A DNA stretch of 64,000 bases, taken from assembly GCF_023333595.1 (NCBI RefSeq), contig NZ_JAIQZM010000021.1, positions 38,209-102,208 on the forward strand, read 5' to 3'. The stretch is from Argonema galeatum A003/A1. Lineage in GTDB: Bacteria > Cyanobacteriota > Cyanobacteriia > Cyanobacteriales > Aerosakkonemataceae. The notes under the pieces were generated by a model. The model was given only the letters and a program-made list of their open reading frames with translations, searched no databases and had not been told where the DNA came from. This document shows positions 56,225 through 64,000 of the stretch, one piece after another. Both the position numbers and the translations under genes were made by a program. Numbering within the stretch: the stretch's first letter is position 1; every line of letters starts with the position of its first letter.

Positions 56225-57127
56225 TCAGCCACGACGTTGATTCAGCATATTCATAGCCATCGACAGACTAATTTTCATGCGCTTAAAAGCAGCCGCAAGC
56301 GTACCGATTTCGTCGTTGGAATTTTGCTCAAATTCAGCGTCCATATTGCCCGTGCTTACCTCATTGGCAACTTTAACCATACGGTTGATGGGGCGAAGAA
56401 CCGCTACTCTGAGTAAAATATTGGTAATCAAAATTGCCATCCCAAAAGCAGCCCCTACTATTGCCATGAATAGCAAAAATGAGCGATGGGCGCTGTTAAT
56501 TACTTCAGTGGCTGGTACGTAAATTACCTGAGCGCCAATAATTTCATTTAACTTCCAACCAAAGCCATTTTCGCTGCCGTAAGTCGCTATCTGACTCTTG
56601 GGCGCAGCCGCTGGAGTGCTGTGACAGCGCAAGCAACTTTGCTCCGAGATTACAATGGGTCGAGCAATGTAAAATAACTTTCCACTGGGATATTCACGAT
56701 AGTCACTCAATTCCTTTAAACTTGTATTTTTACGTAAATTTTCGACCAACTGGGTTTCAAAATTATCAGCTTTATCCCGTAAGTTGCTTGGATTGAGAGT
56801 TGCTTCTTTGTAAAAGAAATCTTTATATTTCGAGTTGGTACGAAAATTCTCAAATACTTCTCTAGCAGAATACGCTGGTACTGTTTCCGGTAAAAACTGT
56901 GCCTCTGTCTCCAATCTAGGTTCTAATAGAGGATTGATTTGATTGTTTGTGTAGTTACGCACTGAACTCATAGTTTCCATGAGAAGTACGGCTTTGGACG
57001 TTACTTCATTTTCTGCCTTTTCATTTAAAACAGCAGAAAATGCCAAGCCACTCATGGTGATTCCACCGAGAACAACTAAAATTAAAATCAAGTTAAATTT
57101 TTTACTGAGGTTTAGATTTCTTAACAC
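56225..57127 (-). CDS. DUF3365 (Tll0287-like) c-type haem sensor with HAMP domain
   Basis: 300 residues, GTG start at 57127 with a purine-rich stretch (GAGAGAGCGAGA) upstream. An N-terminal membrane helix (FNLILILVVLGGITMSGLAF) is followed by an extracytoplasmic domain of about 170 residues. This carries the haem motif SCLRCHS (CxxCH) next to YIARPIVIS, as in the DUF3365/Tll0287 family. A second helix (SFLLFMAIVGAAFGMAILIT) leads to a HAMP domain (LRPINRMVKVANEVSTGNMD) at the C-terminus. No kinase or cyclase output is attached, so it may signal to a partner or act as a subunit. It is divergent from the PhnD-like lipoprotein gene at 99 bases. Confidence 0.85.
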   Translation of the reverse strand: MLRNLNLSKKFNLILILVVLGGITMSGLAFSAVLNEKAENEVTSKAVLLMETMSSVRNYTNNQINPLLEPRLETEAQFLPETVPAYSAREVFENFRTNSKYKDFFYKEATLNPSNLRDKADNFETQLVENLRKNTSLKELSDYREYPSGKLFYIARPIVISEQSCLRCHSTPAAAPKSQIATYGSENGFGWKLNEIIGAQVIYVPATEVINSAHRSFLLFMAIVGAAFGMAILITNILLRVAVLRPINRMVKVANEVSTGNMDAEFEQNSNDEIGTLAAAFKRMKISLSMAMNMLNQRRG

Positions 57128-57226
57128 TTCTCGCTCTCTCTGTAAAGACGCGCCTAAAGTTTAGCACAATTATCTTTGATGATGTAAACTAATTTAGCCC
57201 TTGGCTGCTGTTCGCTATCCACCCCT

Positions 57227-58075
57227 ATGCTTTCACGCCGTTTACTTCTAGCTCAAATACTGATGTTTTTGGCGGGTTGTGCCTCCGTCAACGACCGCCC
57301 AGGCAAAAATTTAGAAAAATTAATAATTGGGGTAGTTTCCGATGGGGAAGGCCCCCGTTCTACTGAAAAATACGATCGCTTAATTGCTTATTTAGAAAGC
57401 CAGACAAGAACCTTGATTGAACTAGAGCCTGCCTATAACGAAATCAAGGCAGTTGAGCAGATAAAACGCCAAAATTGGGATTTAGCGTTTGCTTCCCCTG
57501 GGTTAGCAGCTATTGCGATCGCCAAAGCACAGTATTTACCCTTATTCCCGCTACAGGGAATTAGCAGTTTGCAGTCTGTATTCGCCGTACTTAACGAAAG
57601 TCGAATTAAACAGCTAGCTGACTTGGCTAGAAAGAAAGTTGCTTTGGGTCAACCGGGTTCTGCGACTGGATATTATGTGCCTCTGAACGAGCTGCGCGGT
57701 ACTACTCTAGCAGAAGTGCGCTTAGCACCTACACCACGAACAGTTCTGGAGTGGATAGCCAAAGGAGAGGTTGCTGCTGGCGCTTTGTCGAGAGAGGCAT
57801 TCGATCGCTATCGCTCAGAGTTTAGTTCCACAAACTTTCGGATTATTCATGCGAGTCCTAAAATTCCTGCGGGAGCAGTTTTGATCGGCCCCAAAGTTGA
57901 ACGCAACCAACAAGAACTGATTAAAAAAGTGATGAGTAATGTGTCTCCAGAACTGGCTCAAGAGGCTGGTTACATACCAAACGCTAAAGCGCCCAATTAT
58001 GATTCTTTGATCGCTCTGATTCAAAAAGTAGAATCTCTGGAAGCGCGGCTACAAAAAAAGCCTGTGCGTTTGTAA
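57227..58075 (+). CDS. PhnD/PstS-type solute-binding lipoprotein
   Basis: 282 residues, ATG 57227. Lipoprotein signal LLLAQILMFLAGCAS. The mature protein is a two-lobed periplasmic binding protein of the phosphate/phosphonate (PhnD) family: LIIGVVSDGEGPRSTEKYDR, NWDLAFASPGLAAIAIA and LARKKVALGQPGSATGYYVP. Related proteins occur as ligand receptors of signalling proteins as well as of ABC transporters. No permease or ATPase is adjacent, but a HAMP sensor is divergently encoded next door. The ligand is unknown; phosphonate or phosphite are candidates. Confidence 0.85.
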   Translation: MLSRRLLLAQILMFLAGCASVNDRPGKNLEKLIIGVVSDGEGPRSTEKYDRLIAYLESQTRTLIELEPAYNEIKAVEQIKRQNWDLAFASPGLAAIAIAKAQYLPLFPLQGISSLQSVFAVLNESRIKQLADLARKKVALGQPGSATGYYVPLNELRGTTLAEVRLAPTPRTVLEWIAKGEVAAGALSREAFDRYRSEFSSTNFRIIHASPKIPAGAVLIGPKVERNQQELIKKVMSNVSPELAQEAGYIPNAKAPNYDSLIALIQKVESLEARLQKKPVRL

Positions 58076-58079
58076 ACCT

Positions 58080-58670
58080 TTATTCAATAACTTCATCCTC
58101 GAATGTTACACCCTCATAAATATCGCTCATCGACATCTCTACTTCTAGCGAAACCAAAGAAATATTAGCATCTGCACCTTCGTACTCCTGAAATAACCAC
58201 TTTTCTGATTCATTTTTGACATATTGTTCCACTGAATACTCATACTGGTCAATCAGCAAATACTCACGTAATGTAGGAATAGACCGATAGAAACGAAACT
58301 TCTTACCTCTGTCAAAATCACTCGTAGAATTAGAAAGCACTTCCACAATCAGTGAAGGATTGGTCACCTCATCTTTGCGCCCTTCATTCAGAATTGGCTG
58401 ACCCGCGATCGCCATCACATCAGGATAGAAACCCCGCCGATATACAGGAATCCATAACCGCAAATCGCTCAAGAAAATTTCGTATTCTTTTCCCCGAACC
58501 AAATTGCCTAATACCCTACCCAAATTACGGATAATCCGGTTATGATTAATCGTGCCACCTGTCATTGGGATAATTTCTCCATCATGATATTCACTTCTGA
58601 TCTCAGCAGTTTCTTCTAACTTCCGATACTCTTCTAAAGTAGATAAGCGTTGTTGAGTTTGAGTTAACAT
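58080..58670 (-). CDS. Uma2-family putative endonuclease, copy 1
   Basis: 196 residues, ATG 58670. Uma2 (DUF820) proteins have a PD-(D/E)XK-like restriction-endonuclease fold. The acidic core is visible in GFYPDVMAIAG, NPSLIVEVLSNST and DFDRGKKFRFYRSIPTLREY. They are very numerous in cyanobacteria and their function is unsettled. It is almost identical to the next gene, except for a divergent patch at residues about 47-66 (NLGRVLGNLVRGKEYEIF). Confidence 0.85.
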   Translation of the reverse strand: MLTQTQQRLSTLEEYRKLEETAEIRSEYHDGEIIPMTGGTINHNRIIRNLGRVLGNLVRGKEYEIFLSDLRLWIPVYRRGFYPDVMAIAGQPILNEGRKDEVTNPSLIVEVLSNSTSDFDRGKKFRFYRSIPTLREYLLIDQYEYSVEQYVKNESEKWLFQEYEGADANISLVSLEVEMSMSDIYEGVTFEDEVIE

Positions 58671-58727
58671 TTTTTTCTAATGGTGAGGGAATTTGTAACT
58701 ATGCAATAAACTAACATATTTCGCATT

Positions 58728-59318
58728 TTATTCAGGAACTTCATCCTCAAATGTTACACCCTCATAAATATCACTCATCAACATCTCTACTTCTAGCGAA
58801 ACCAAAGAAACATTAGCATTTGCACCTTCGTACTCCTGGAATAACCACTTTTCTGATTCATTTTTGACATATTGTTCCACCGAATACTCATACTGGTCTA
58901 TCAGTAAATACTCACGCAATGTAGGAATAGACCGATAGAAACGAAATTTCTTACCTCTGTCAAAATCCCGCGTCGAATTAGAAAGCACTTCCACAATAAG
59001 TGAAGGATTGATCACCTCGTCTTTGCGCCCTTCATTCAGAATTGGCTGACCCGCGATCGCCATCACATCAGGATAGAAACCCCGCCGATATACAGGAATC
59101 CATAACCGTAAATCGCTCATAAATACTTCGGCATTTTTTCCGCGCAAAGCTGATTTCAAATAGGCATACATATTGCCTATAATCCGGTTATGATTAATCG
59201 TGCCACCTGTCATAGCGATAATTTCTCCATCATGATATTCACTTCGGAAGTCAGCAGTTTCTTCTAACTTTCGATACTCTTCTAAAGTGGATAAGTGTTG
59301 TTGAGTTTGAGTTAACAT
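58728..59318 (-). CDS. Uma2-family putative endonuclease, copy 2
   Basis: 196 residues, ATG 59318. Same motifs (GFYPDVMAIAG, NPSLIVEVLSNST, DFDRGKKFRFYRSIPTLREY) and length as copy 1, 57 bases away on the same strand. The patch NMYAYLKSALRGKNAEVFMS replaces the equivalent part of copy 1, while flanking DNA is nearly identical, suggesting gene conversion after duplication. Confidence 0.85.
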   Translation of the reverse strand: MLTQTQQHLSTLEEYRKLEETADFRSEYHDGEIIAMTGGTINHNRIIGNMYAYLKSALRGKNAEVFMSDLRLWIPVYRRGFYPDVMAIAGQPILNEGRKDEVINPSLIVEVLSNSTRDFDRGKKFRFYRSIPTLREYLLIDQYEYSVEQYVKNESEKWLFQEYEGANANVSLVSLEVEMLMSDIYEGVTFEDEVPE

Positions 59319-59436
59319 TGTTTTCTAATGCTGAGGTAATTTCCAACTGCATATCGAAAACATCCCTTACCGATATATTTGCCAAAACGGGATGCTTCTT
59401 GCTTATTTATGAGATAGTAACATAATTTGGCAAAAA

Positions 59437-60111
59437 CTATGTTACTTTTTTGTACTTCGCCAATGCAGAAGGCCAAGTAGCTTTTGCCAACAACGGTTGT
59501 AAATCTTTAGCAATGCGAGTAGCTAAAATTTCATGTCCGGCTGAATTTGGATGGATAACATCATCTTGTCGATAACGGGTATCATCCAAAATTCCTTTGA
59601 AAATTTGAGGAATCAGATAAGCGTGGGTGTCTTTGGCAATACGATCGTATATTTCTTGATATGTGTCTTTAGTCAGGCCGATATTTATGCCCAAAAGAAC
59701 GACAATCCCTCCTTTATCTTGAATAGTTGTGACAATTTGCCGTAAATTTTGTTCTGTTTGAGCTTTTGGGATTTTTTGCAGAAAATCGTTTCCACCTAAT
59801 TCCACAATGACTAACCAAGGTTCTCCGGTAATCACATCAGTTTGCAGACGGCTTAGTCCCGCTGCGGTTGTATCGCCGCTGACACCGCGATTTACGATTG
59901 GCAAACCTAGCTGGCGACTGAGGACGCTGGGAAACGCCTCTGTCTCTGCTACGCCATATCCTGAAGCGATGCTATCCCCCAAAACGATGACTTGTTTACC
60001 CGCGCCAAGTTTGAGGTTTTTCATAGAAGCGAGATTGTCGCCACAACTGGTGAAGACAAGCAGGGAACAGAACATCAAAACAAAGAAATTTAACAGTCGG
60101 CGGTTTTTCAT
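59437..60111 (-). CDS. SGNH/GDSL esterase lipoprotein (TesA-like)
   Basis: 224 residues. ATG 60111 gives a clean lipoprotein signal (NFFVLMFCSLLVFTSC); an ATG 11 codons earlier is less likely. The SGNH blocks are VIVLGDSIASGYG (catalytic Ser), NRGVSGDTTAAGLSRL, VIVELGGNDFLQ and DVIHPNSAGH (Asp, His). It is a likely periplasmic lysophospholipase or arylesterase. A 148-bp palindromic element separates it from the divergent glycosylase gene. Confidence 0.9.
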   Translation of the reverse strand: MKNRRLLNFFVLMFCSLLVFTSCGDNLASMKNLKLGAGKQVIVLGDSIASGYGVAETEAFPSVLSRQLGLPIVNRGVSGDTTAAGLSRLQTDVITGEPWLVIVELGGNDFLQKIPKAQTEQNLRQIVTTIQDKGGIVVLLGINIGLTKDTYQEIYDRIAKDTHAYLIPQIFKGILDDTRYRQDDVIHPNSAGHEILATRIAKDLQPLLAKATWPSALAKYKKVT

Positions 60112-60160
60112 ATTTAAAATGCGATCGGCTAGCTGAAAAAACATCTAAATTTATCTGTAT

Positions 60161-60308
60161 ATAACGTAAGTTGCTAGTTATAAGATTAGCGCTGCTCTTT
60201 GTTACGTAGTTGCAATGCCGCGCTCTTATTCCAACTGGGATAAGAGCGCGGCATCGCAACTACGTACCTAATCTTAGCCTCAATTATATAACTAGCAACT
60301 TGCGTTAT
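60161..60308. repeat. 148-bp palindromic element in a divergent promoter region
   Basis: Outer arms ataacgtaagttgctagtta and taactagcaacttgcgttat, and inner arms tacgtagttgcaatgccgcg / cgcggcatcgcaactacgta, pair over most of the length. It is a MITE-like structure between the divergent esterase and glycosylase genes, so both promoters must lie in or beside it. Confidence 0.85.
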
Positions 60309-60317
60309 TATATTATA

Positions 60318-60965
60318 ATGGAAACGATTTCTCAGTCTGAGTTGAAGATGGATTACGCGATCGCACTTTCCACTCTCAAACAATCCGATCCTATCTTGGC
60401 AACCCTAATTGAACGAGTTGGTGCTTGCCAACTCTACGAGGTACAGTTGTCTGGAGACTTGCTGTTTTCCTTATCGCGATCGATCTTCTACCAACAACTC
60501 TCCACGAAAGCCGCCACAACCATTCATCGTAGATTTCTCCAGCTTTATCCTGACACACCCTTTCCCAGCGCATTGGATATCCTCAACACACCCGACGAAG
60601 TGTTGCGGGGTGTAGGAATTTCGCGTCCCAAAATCCTCTATTTGAAAAACCTTGCTCAGAAAGTGCTGGATGGATTGCCGACTCTGGCTTTCTTTGAGGA
60701 AATGGATGACGAATCTATTATCCAGACTCTAACGCCGCTGAAAGGAGTTGGACGCTGGACAGTGCAAATGCTGCTGATTTTCCGTCTGCATCGATTGGAT
60801 GTGCTGGCTGTTGATGACTTGGGTATTCGTGCTGGAATTCGCCGACTCTATAACTTGGCAGAACTTCCCGATAAAAAGACTGTAGAGCGTTTCGGGCAAA
60901 AGTGGCAGCCCTATCGATCGATCGCTTCTTGGTATCTGTGGCGTAGTCTGGAAATTTATAGCTAG
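60318..60965 (+). CDS. DNA-3-methyladenine glycosylase (HhH-GPD, AlkA type)
   Basis: 215 residues from ATG 60318 (METISQSELK). The helix-hairpin-helix LTPLKGVGRWTVQMLLIF is followed by the catalytic aspartate in DVLAVDDLGIRAGI. The end is WQPYRSIASWYLWRSLEIY, the usual GPD C-terminus. It removes alkylated bases for base-excision repair. The frame also runs 36 codons upstream through the palindromic element; that part is not likely coding. No iron-sulphur cluster cysteines are present. Confidence 0.9.
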   Translation: METISQSELKMDYAIALSTLKQSDPILATLIERVGACQLYEVQLSGDLLFSLSRSIFYQQLSTKAATTIHRRFLQLYPDTPFPSALDILNTPDEVLRGVGISRPKILYLKNLAQKVLDGLPTLAFFEEMDDESIIQTLTPLKGVGRWTVQMLLIFRLHRLDVLAVDDLGIRAGIRRLYNLAELPDKKTVERFGQKWQPYRSIASWYLWRSLEIYS

Positions 60966-61052
60966 GGATTAGGGGCTAGGGAAGAGGGAAGAGGGAAGAG
61001 GGAAAAGGGTTACAGAGTAAGGGATAGAAGGTCAAAGGTAAGAGTTGGAGTT

Positions 61053-61081
61053 GTCCTAACCGACTTTCATCGGTTGCTATA
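61053..61081. repeat. MITE-end derivative (solo 29 bp)
   Basis: gtcctaaccgactttcatcg followed by gttgctata matches the right end of MITE copy 2 and, inverted, the derivative at 33783. It lies just after a purine-rich tract (gaagagg repeats) in front of the Rieske oxygenase gene. Confidence 0.65.
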
Positions 61082-61149
61082 GTGAAATCTGAGTCGGCTT
61101 TCCACACCTTTCCGCAATACAGGAATCGCTCCAAAAGAACAAAATCAAA

Positions 61150-62613
61150 ATGGGAACATTAGAGAGGAAAGGTGTTGCGGCTGTGCAATTAGATCTAACT
61201 CAGTTGGCCCTAGATGAGAGCTTTGCCAGAGAGATCTCAACCGACGAGATGCCCGCTGGTGGCAACGATCCAAATCGTTTTGATTGGAAAGAAGCGTGGT
61301 ATCCCGTTCATTACGTGCAAGACTTGGACAAGTCGAAACCGACGCCTTTCACTCTGCTAGGCAGAGATATTGTCATTTGGTGGGATAAAAATACTTCCTC
61401 CTGGAGCGTATTTGAGGACAAATGTCCCCACCGCCTTGCACCTCTGTCAGAGGGTAGGATTGCCCAGGATGGGCTTTTAGAGTGTCCGTACCACGGTTGG
61501 GCTTTTTCGGGGGATGGCAGTTGCGATCGCATCCCACAGCAGCTTGATGGTGCCAAAGCGGAGAATTCTCAACGCGCCTGTGTGGCTTCCCTACCTACGT
61601 GCGATCGCCAGGGACTGTTGTTTGTGTACCCCGGTAAGCCGGAAAATGCCGCTAAAACCAAAGTTCCTCTAGTCAATTTGCTAGATGAATCTCCCCAGGA
61701 TTGGATTTGCCTCAACACCTTTAGGGATCTGCCTTATGATGCGCTTACACTCCTAGAAAACGTGCTGGATGCCAGTCATGTTTCCTACACTCACCACGGC
61801 ACCGTAGGAAACAGGACTAATGCTGGCCCAGTCGAACTTGAGGTCAAAGAATCTGGCAAACAAGGCTTCCAAGGAATATGGGAAGAAGGGCCGCGACGAG
61901 GAACCTTGGGGCGGCAGGACACCACGTTCGTCGCGCCTGCTTTGATGTGGCACGACCTCACCTCCAAGCAGTTTGGCAGAACGCTGACCGTCGTCTACGC
62001 TACTCCTATTCGCAAAGGGGAATGTAGACTGTTTGCCCGCTTTCCCTTCCAGTTTTCCTCGAAAATACCTGCCTTTTTCATGAAGCTGACGCCGCGCTGG
62101 TACTCTCACATCGGACAGAATGGCGTCTTGGAAGATGACCAGATTTTCTTGCACTATCAGGAACGTTATCTGGAGGCGTCCGGCGGTAGCGCCAACTTTG
62201 CCAAGGCGTTCTATTTGCCGACAAAGGCCGATCGCTTTGTGTCAGAGTTACGTAAATGGGTGAATAACTACAATGCCGACCCATTTCCCGGTGCCAGCTT
62301 ACCGCCACCTTTGCCCAAGGAAAAGCTGATGGATCGGTATTATTCCCATACACAGAAGTGTGCTAGCTGTAGTGCCGCCCTAGTTAAAATTCAGCAGATC
62401 AGGATGTGGTTTGCGATAATTGGTGCGATCGTTTGGGCGATCGCGCCACTTCTGGCTGTCTACCTGGAAAATGCCCTTTTGCCTGTAGCGATCGCGATCG
62501 CGGTGAGCCTTGGCTTCGGTGCCTTGTGGTTCCGGCTAGGCAAGCTTCAGAGGCAGTTTTACGAGGGTCGGCATATACCGCCGCGCAACCTGCCTGAGAA
62601 AATCCGGCCTTAA
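61150..62613 (+). CDS. Rieske [2Fe-2S] oxygenase, pheophorbide-a-oxygenase/PTC52/Tic55 family
   Basis: 487 residues, ATG 61150. The Rieske centre is CPHRLAPLSEGR (C92, H94) and CPYHGWAF (C112, H115). The mononuclear iron site is NVLDASHVSYTHHG, and the PaO-type domain follows. Near the C-terminus lies the family's redox CxxC (KCASCSAALVK), then two membrane helices (MWFAIIGAIVWAIAPLLAVY, ALLPVAIAIAVSLGFGALW). Plant relatives act in chlorophyll breakdown and protochlorophyllide handling in plastid membranes; cyanobacterial members are mostly unassigned. It should be attached to the thylakoid or plasma membrane. Confidence 0.92.
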   Translation: MGTLERKGVAAVQLDLTQLALDESFAREISTDEMPAGGNDPNRFDWKEAWYPVHYVQDLDKSKPTPFTLLGRDIVIWWDKNTSSWSVFEDKCPHRLAPLSEGRIAQDGLLECPYHGWAFSGDGSCDRIPQQLDGAKAENSQRACVASLPTCDRQGLLFVYPGKPENAAKTKVPLVNLLDESPQDWICLNTFRDLPYDALTLLENVLDASHVSYTHHGTVGNRTNAGPVELEVKESGKQGFQGIWEEGPRRGTLGRQDTTFVAPALMWHDLTSKQFGRTLTVVYATPIRKGECRLFARFPFQFSSKIPAFFMKLTPRWYSHIGQNGVLEDDQIFLHYQERYLEASGGSANFAKAFYLPTKADRFVSELRKWVNNYNADPFPGASLPPPLPKEKLMDRYYSHTQKCASCSAALVKIQQIRMWFAIIGAIVWAIAPLLAVYLENALLPVAIAIAVSLGFGALWFRLGKLQRQFYEGRHIPPRNLPEKIRP

Positions 62614-62640
62614 ATCTGCTACTTTTCAAACGAACATTTT

Positions 62641-62702
62641 GTAGTAGCACAGCATCATCAGTATGTCGGTCATACCAAGATTTTAATTAGCTGTGCTACT
62701 AC
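62641..62702. repeat. inverted repeat gtagtagcacagc / gctgtgctactac
   Basis: Perfect 13-bp arms with a 36-base spacer, 27 bases after the oxygenase stop codon. It may act as its terminator or be a short mobile repeat. A smaller palindrome (aatgcttggttaagcatt) follows at about 62732. Confidence 0.7.
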
Positions 62703-62771
62703 GACCGCATATTTGACAAGGGAAGAACCATAATGCTTGGTTAAGCATTATTGACAAGTACCAAACTTAGC

Positions 62772-62993
62772 CTAATTGTGTTGATTTTTAATTAGTTCTA
62801 TCGATGGTAAATGTTGCCGATAAAATAGGGGCAATTCTTCGGCTATGCTTATCCAAGCACTAATTACTTGCGGTGCTTCAATTAGCAAGATGACCAGAAG
62901 AGTAATTATAAACTTGCGATAATTCAATTTTTTGGCGGCTTGGCTTTTATTTTCTTTCGATTGTTTGGTTGACGAAACAGTAACTTTAACCAT
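62772..62993 (-). CDS. small single-span membrane protein
   Basis: 73 residues, ATG 62993. A Lys-rich N-terminus (KQSKENKSQAAKKLNYRK) is followed by one membrane helix (FIITLLVILLIEAPQVISAW) and a short polar tail. I recognise no family. The charged start and clean helix suggest an inner-membrane protein with its N-terminus in the cytoplasm. Its size makes it uncertain. Confidence 0.55.
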   Translation of the reverse strand: MVKVTVSSTKQSKENKSQAAKKLNYRKFIITLLVILLIEAPQVISAWISIAEELPLFYRQHLPSIELIKNQHN

Positions 62994-63308
62994 AAGTTCT
63001 TCCTCGAAACTCTAGGTACATCCTAAACAACAGAAAAATCAAAGTCGAGGGCAATTAGGTTTAACTGTTATTTTCTTTTGCCCTATTTTTTAGGGCAGAT
63101 AGGGCAATGTAACAAAATCTATCTGCCCTAGACTGGGTAAGACTAATTTGATATACTCTTAAAATCGAGTAAATTACGCAACTGGTACATTAATCAAAGG
63201 TACGTTGTTGCGCTTTAGCGCTAAAGCGCAACAACGTACCTAAGAGTTAATCCTTGTCTTGTGACAATTGTGTAAGTCCTATATCAAAAATAATCCCTAG
63301 AAAATGTT
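62994..63308. other. intergenic region with two hairpins upstream of a STAND gene
   Basis: Divergent promoter region of 315 bases. It has a 10-bp inverted repeat (tagggcagat/atctgcccta, 63091-63130) and a 44-bp perfect palindrome (listed separately). The end (aattgtgtaagtcctatatc) resembles the ends of the acttacgca-type repeat at 52654. Confidence 0.6.
63198..63241. repeat. 44-bp perfect palindrome
   Basis: aggtacgttgttgcgcttta and taaagcgcaacaacgtacct are the outer 20 bases on each side; the centre is gcgc. It lies about 70 bases before the STAND gene and could be a hairpin terminator for transcription coming from the left, an operator, or a mobile-repeat relic. Confidence 0.8.
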
Positions 63309-64000
63309 ATGCTGGAATCTGATAAAGTGCAATCAAGTGCAGAGGGGAAAATTAAACTCAGGGAAGCTTATAAAAATAAAAATCCCAAGTTGACCATAGC
63401 GCAACTGGCGGAAAAAGCTTCTGTCTCTGAAGATACCATTAAGCGATTACTTGGGACAAAAGAATGCCCTAACGGGGTGGAAAGATGGCAAGTTAGTCAG
63501 ATTGCCAAAGTTTTGGAAATCGAACCAACCGAAATAGTTGACCCGAAAGACTGGTATCCCCAGCAGATTAACCAGGAATTTGACGCACTGATTCAAGAAA
63601 AGATTCGCAGATTTTGCGGTCGAACATTTGTATTTGATACTTTTGAAAAATTTCTCAAAGATAATCCCTCCGGTTATTTTACCGTCGTAGGTGATGCGGG
63701 AATGGGGAAAAGTGCCATTGCTGCGAAGTATGTTGATAAATACCAATCTCCCTGCTATTTTAATATTTTGGCAGAACGGCGCAATCGCCCGGAACTATTT
63801 CTGCAAAGTATTCGCCAACAACTGATTAATCGTTACGAATTGAGGGAGGCGAAAGAAGATAATTTACCGACTTTGTTGGCGAAAGTTAGTCAAAAAATTC
63901 CTGCTGGGGAACGGTTGGTGATTGTAGTTGATGCGCTGGATGAAGTGGAACAAGAACCGGGAGGTAATCTATTACATTTACCGACAACTTTGCCGGATAG
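63309..64000 (+). CDS. STAND P-loop ATPase (NACHT-like), N-terminal part, cut by the window end
   Basis: ATG 63309, open to the edge (230 codons). Residues about 14-80 are an XRE-like helix-turn-helix effector-associated domain (TIAQLAEKASVSEDTIKRLL, QVSQIAKVLEIEPTEIVD). From about residue 100 an ATPase begins: FCGRTFVFDTFEKFL, Walker A VVGDAGMGKSAIA, and Walker B RLVIVVDALDEVE. The DALDE motif is typical of NACHT/STAND proteins. The C-terminal sensor repeats are beyond the window. In domain order it resembles the NB-ARC protein at 44836, and such proteins include antiphage sensors. Upstream lies the 44-bp palindrome. Confidence 0.85.
   Translation, partial: MLESDKVQSSAEGKIKLREAYKNKNPKLTIAQLAEKASVSEDTIKRLLGTKECPNGVERWQVSQIAKVLEIEPTEIVDPKDWYPQQINQEFDALIQEKIRRFCGRTFVFDTFEKFLKDNPSGYFTVVGDAGMGKSAIAAKYVDKYQSPCYFNILAERRNRPELFLQSIRQQLINRYELREAKEDNLPTLLAKVSQKIPAGERLVIVVDALDEVEQEPGGNLLHLPTTLPD

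Overview
The window comes from a cyanobacterium, most likely a filamentous one of the Oscillatoria/Microcoleus type. It carries psbO (manganese-stabilising protein of photosystem II), a SigF-type group 3 sigma factor, NADPH-thioredoxin reductase fused to thioredoxin (NTRC), AgrE/ArgZ arginine dihydrolase, and a pheophorbide-a-oxygenase-family Rieske protein. The HIP1 octamer gcgatcgc is very frequent, intergenic spaces are full of short inverted repeats, and many proteins are TPR, CHAT, NB-ARC or Calx-beta/VCBS proteins. No tRNA, rRNA or CRISPR array was seen.

Layout. (1) 1-5.6 kb: end of a lipoprotein gene, sigF, psbO, a secreted MORN-repeat protein and a membrane TPR protein. A possible orphan omega-RNA/right end of a lost IS lies beside sigF. 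(2) 5.9-25 kb: a macromolecule-modification island with a methyltransferase-GT4 fusion, a GT-TPR protein, an O-GlcNAc-transferase-like protein, a type IV pilin, three tandem paralogous methyltransferases, a JmjC/cupin hydroxylase, a TPR-GT-B protein and another methyltransferase. An IS200/IS605 element with an amber-interrupted tnpA, and NTRC, sit inside it. Two island proteins share an unnamed C-terminal domain and two share an N-terminal helical module. (3) 25-33.5 kb: housekeeping and miscellaneous genes (DppC-like permease, ROK kinase, pyrG, pyridoxamine-oxidase-like protein, amidase, NUDIX), with four copies of a roughly 90-bp dispersed repeat between them. (4) 33.9-37 kb: a two-gene sensor kinase/response-regulator-kinase operon.

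(5) 37.6-44.6 kb: a 2339-residue DUF4347/VCBS/Calx-beta/PPC surface protein. (6) 44.8-52.5 kb: a co-directional set of an NB-ARC STAND ATPase without sensor repeats, a membrane Ser/Thr kinase with TPRs, a secreted TPR protein and a CHAT-TPR protease-like protein. This is the best candidate for an undescribed signalling or defence system. (7) 52.7-64 kb: agrE with a possible NtcA site, a class III cyclase, a divergent pair of a haem-type HAMP sensor and a PhnD-like lipoprotein, two tandem Uma2 proteins, a GDSL esterase lipoprotein, a DNA glycosylase, the Rieske oxygenase, a small membrane protein, and the start of a second STAND (NACHT-like) ATPase cut by the window end.

How the parts may work together. 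The modification island probably builds or decorates surface polymers or pilin; its parts (sugar transfer, O-/N-methylation, Fe(II)/2OG hydroxylation, docking by TPRs) are established families, but the target is inference. The STAND/kinase/CHAT block combines a nucleotide switch, a phosphorylation module and a putative cysteine protease, and a second STAND protein lies at the right edge. All functional calls are from reading motifs by eye; no database search was run.
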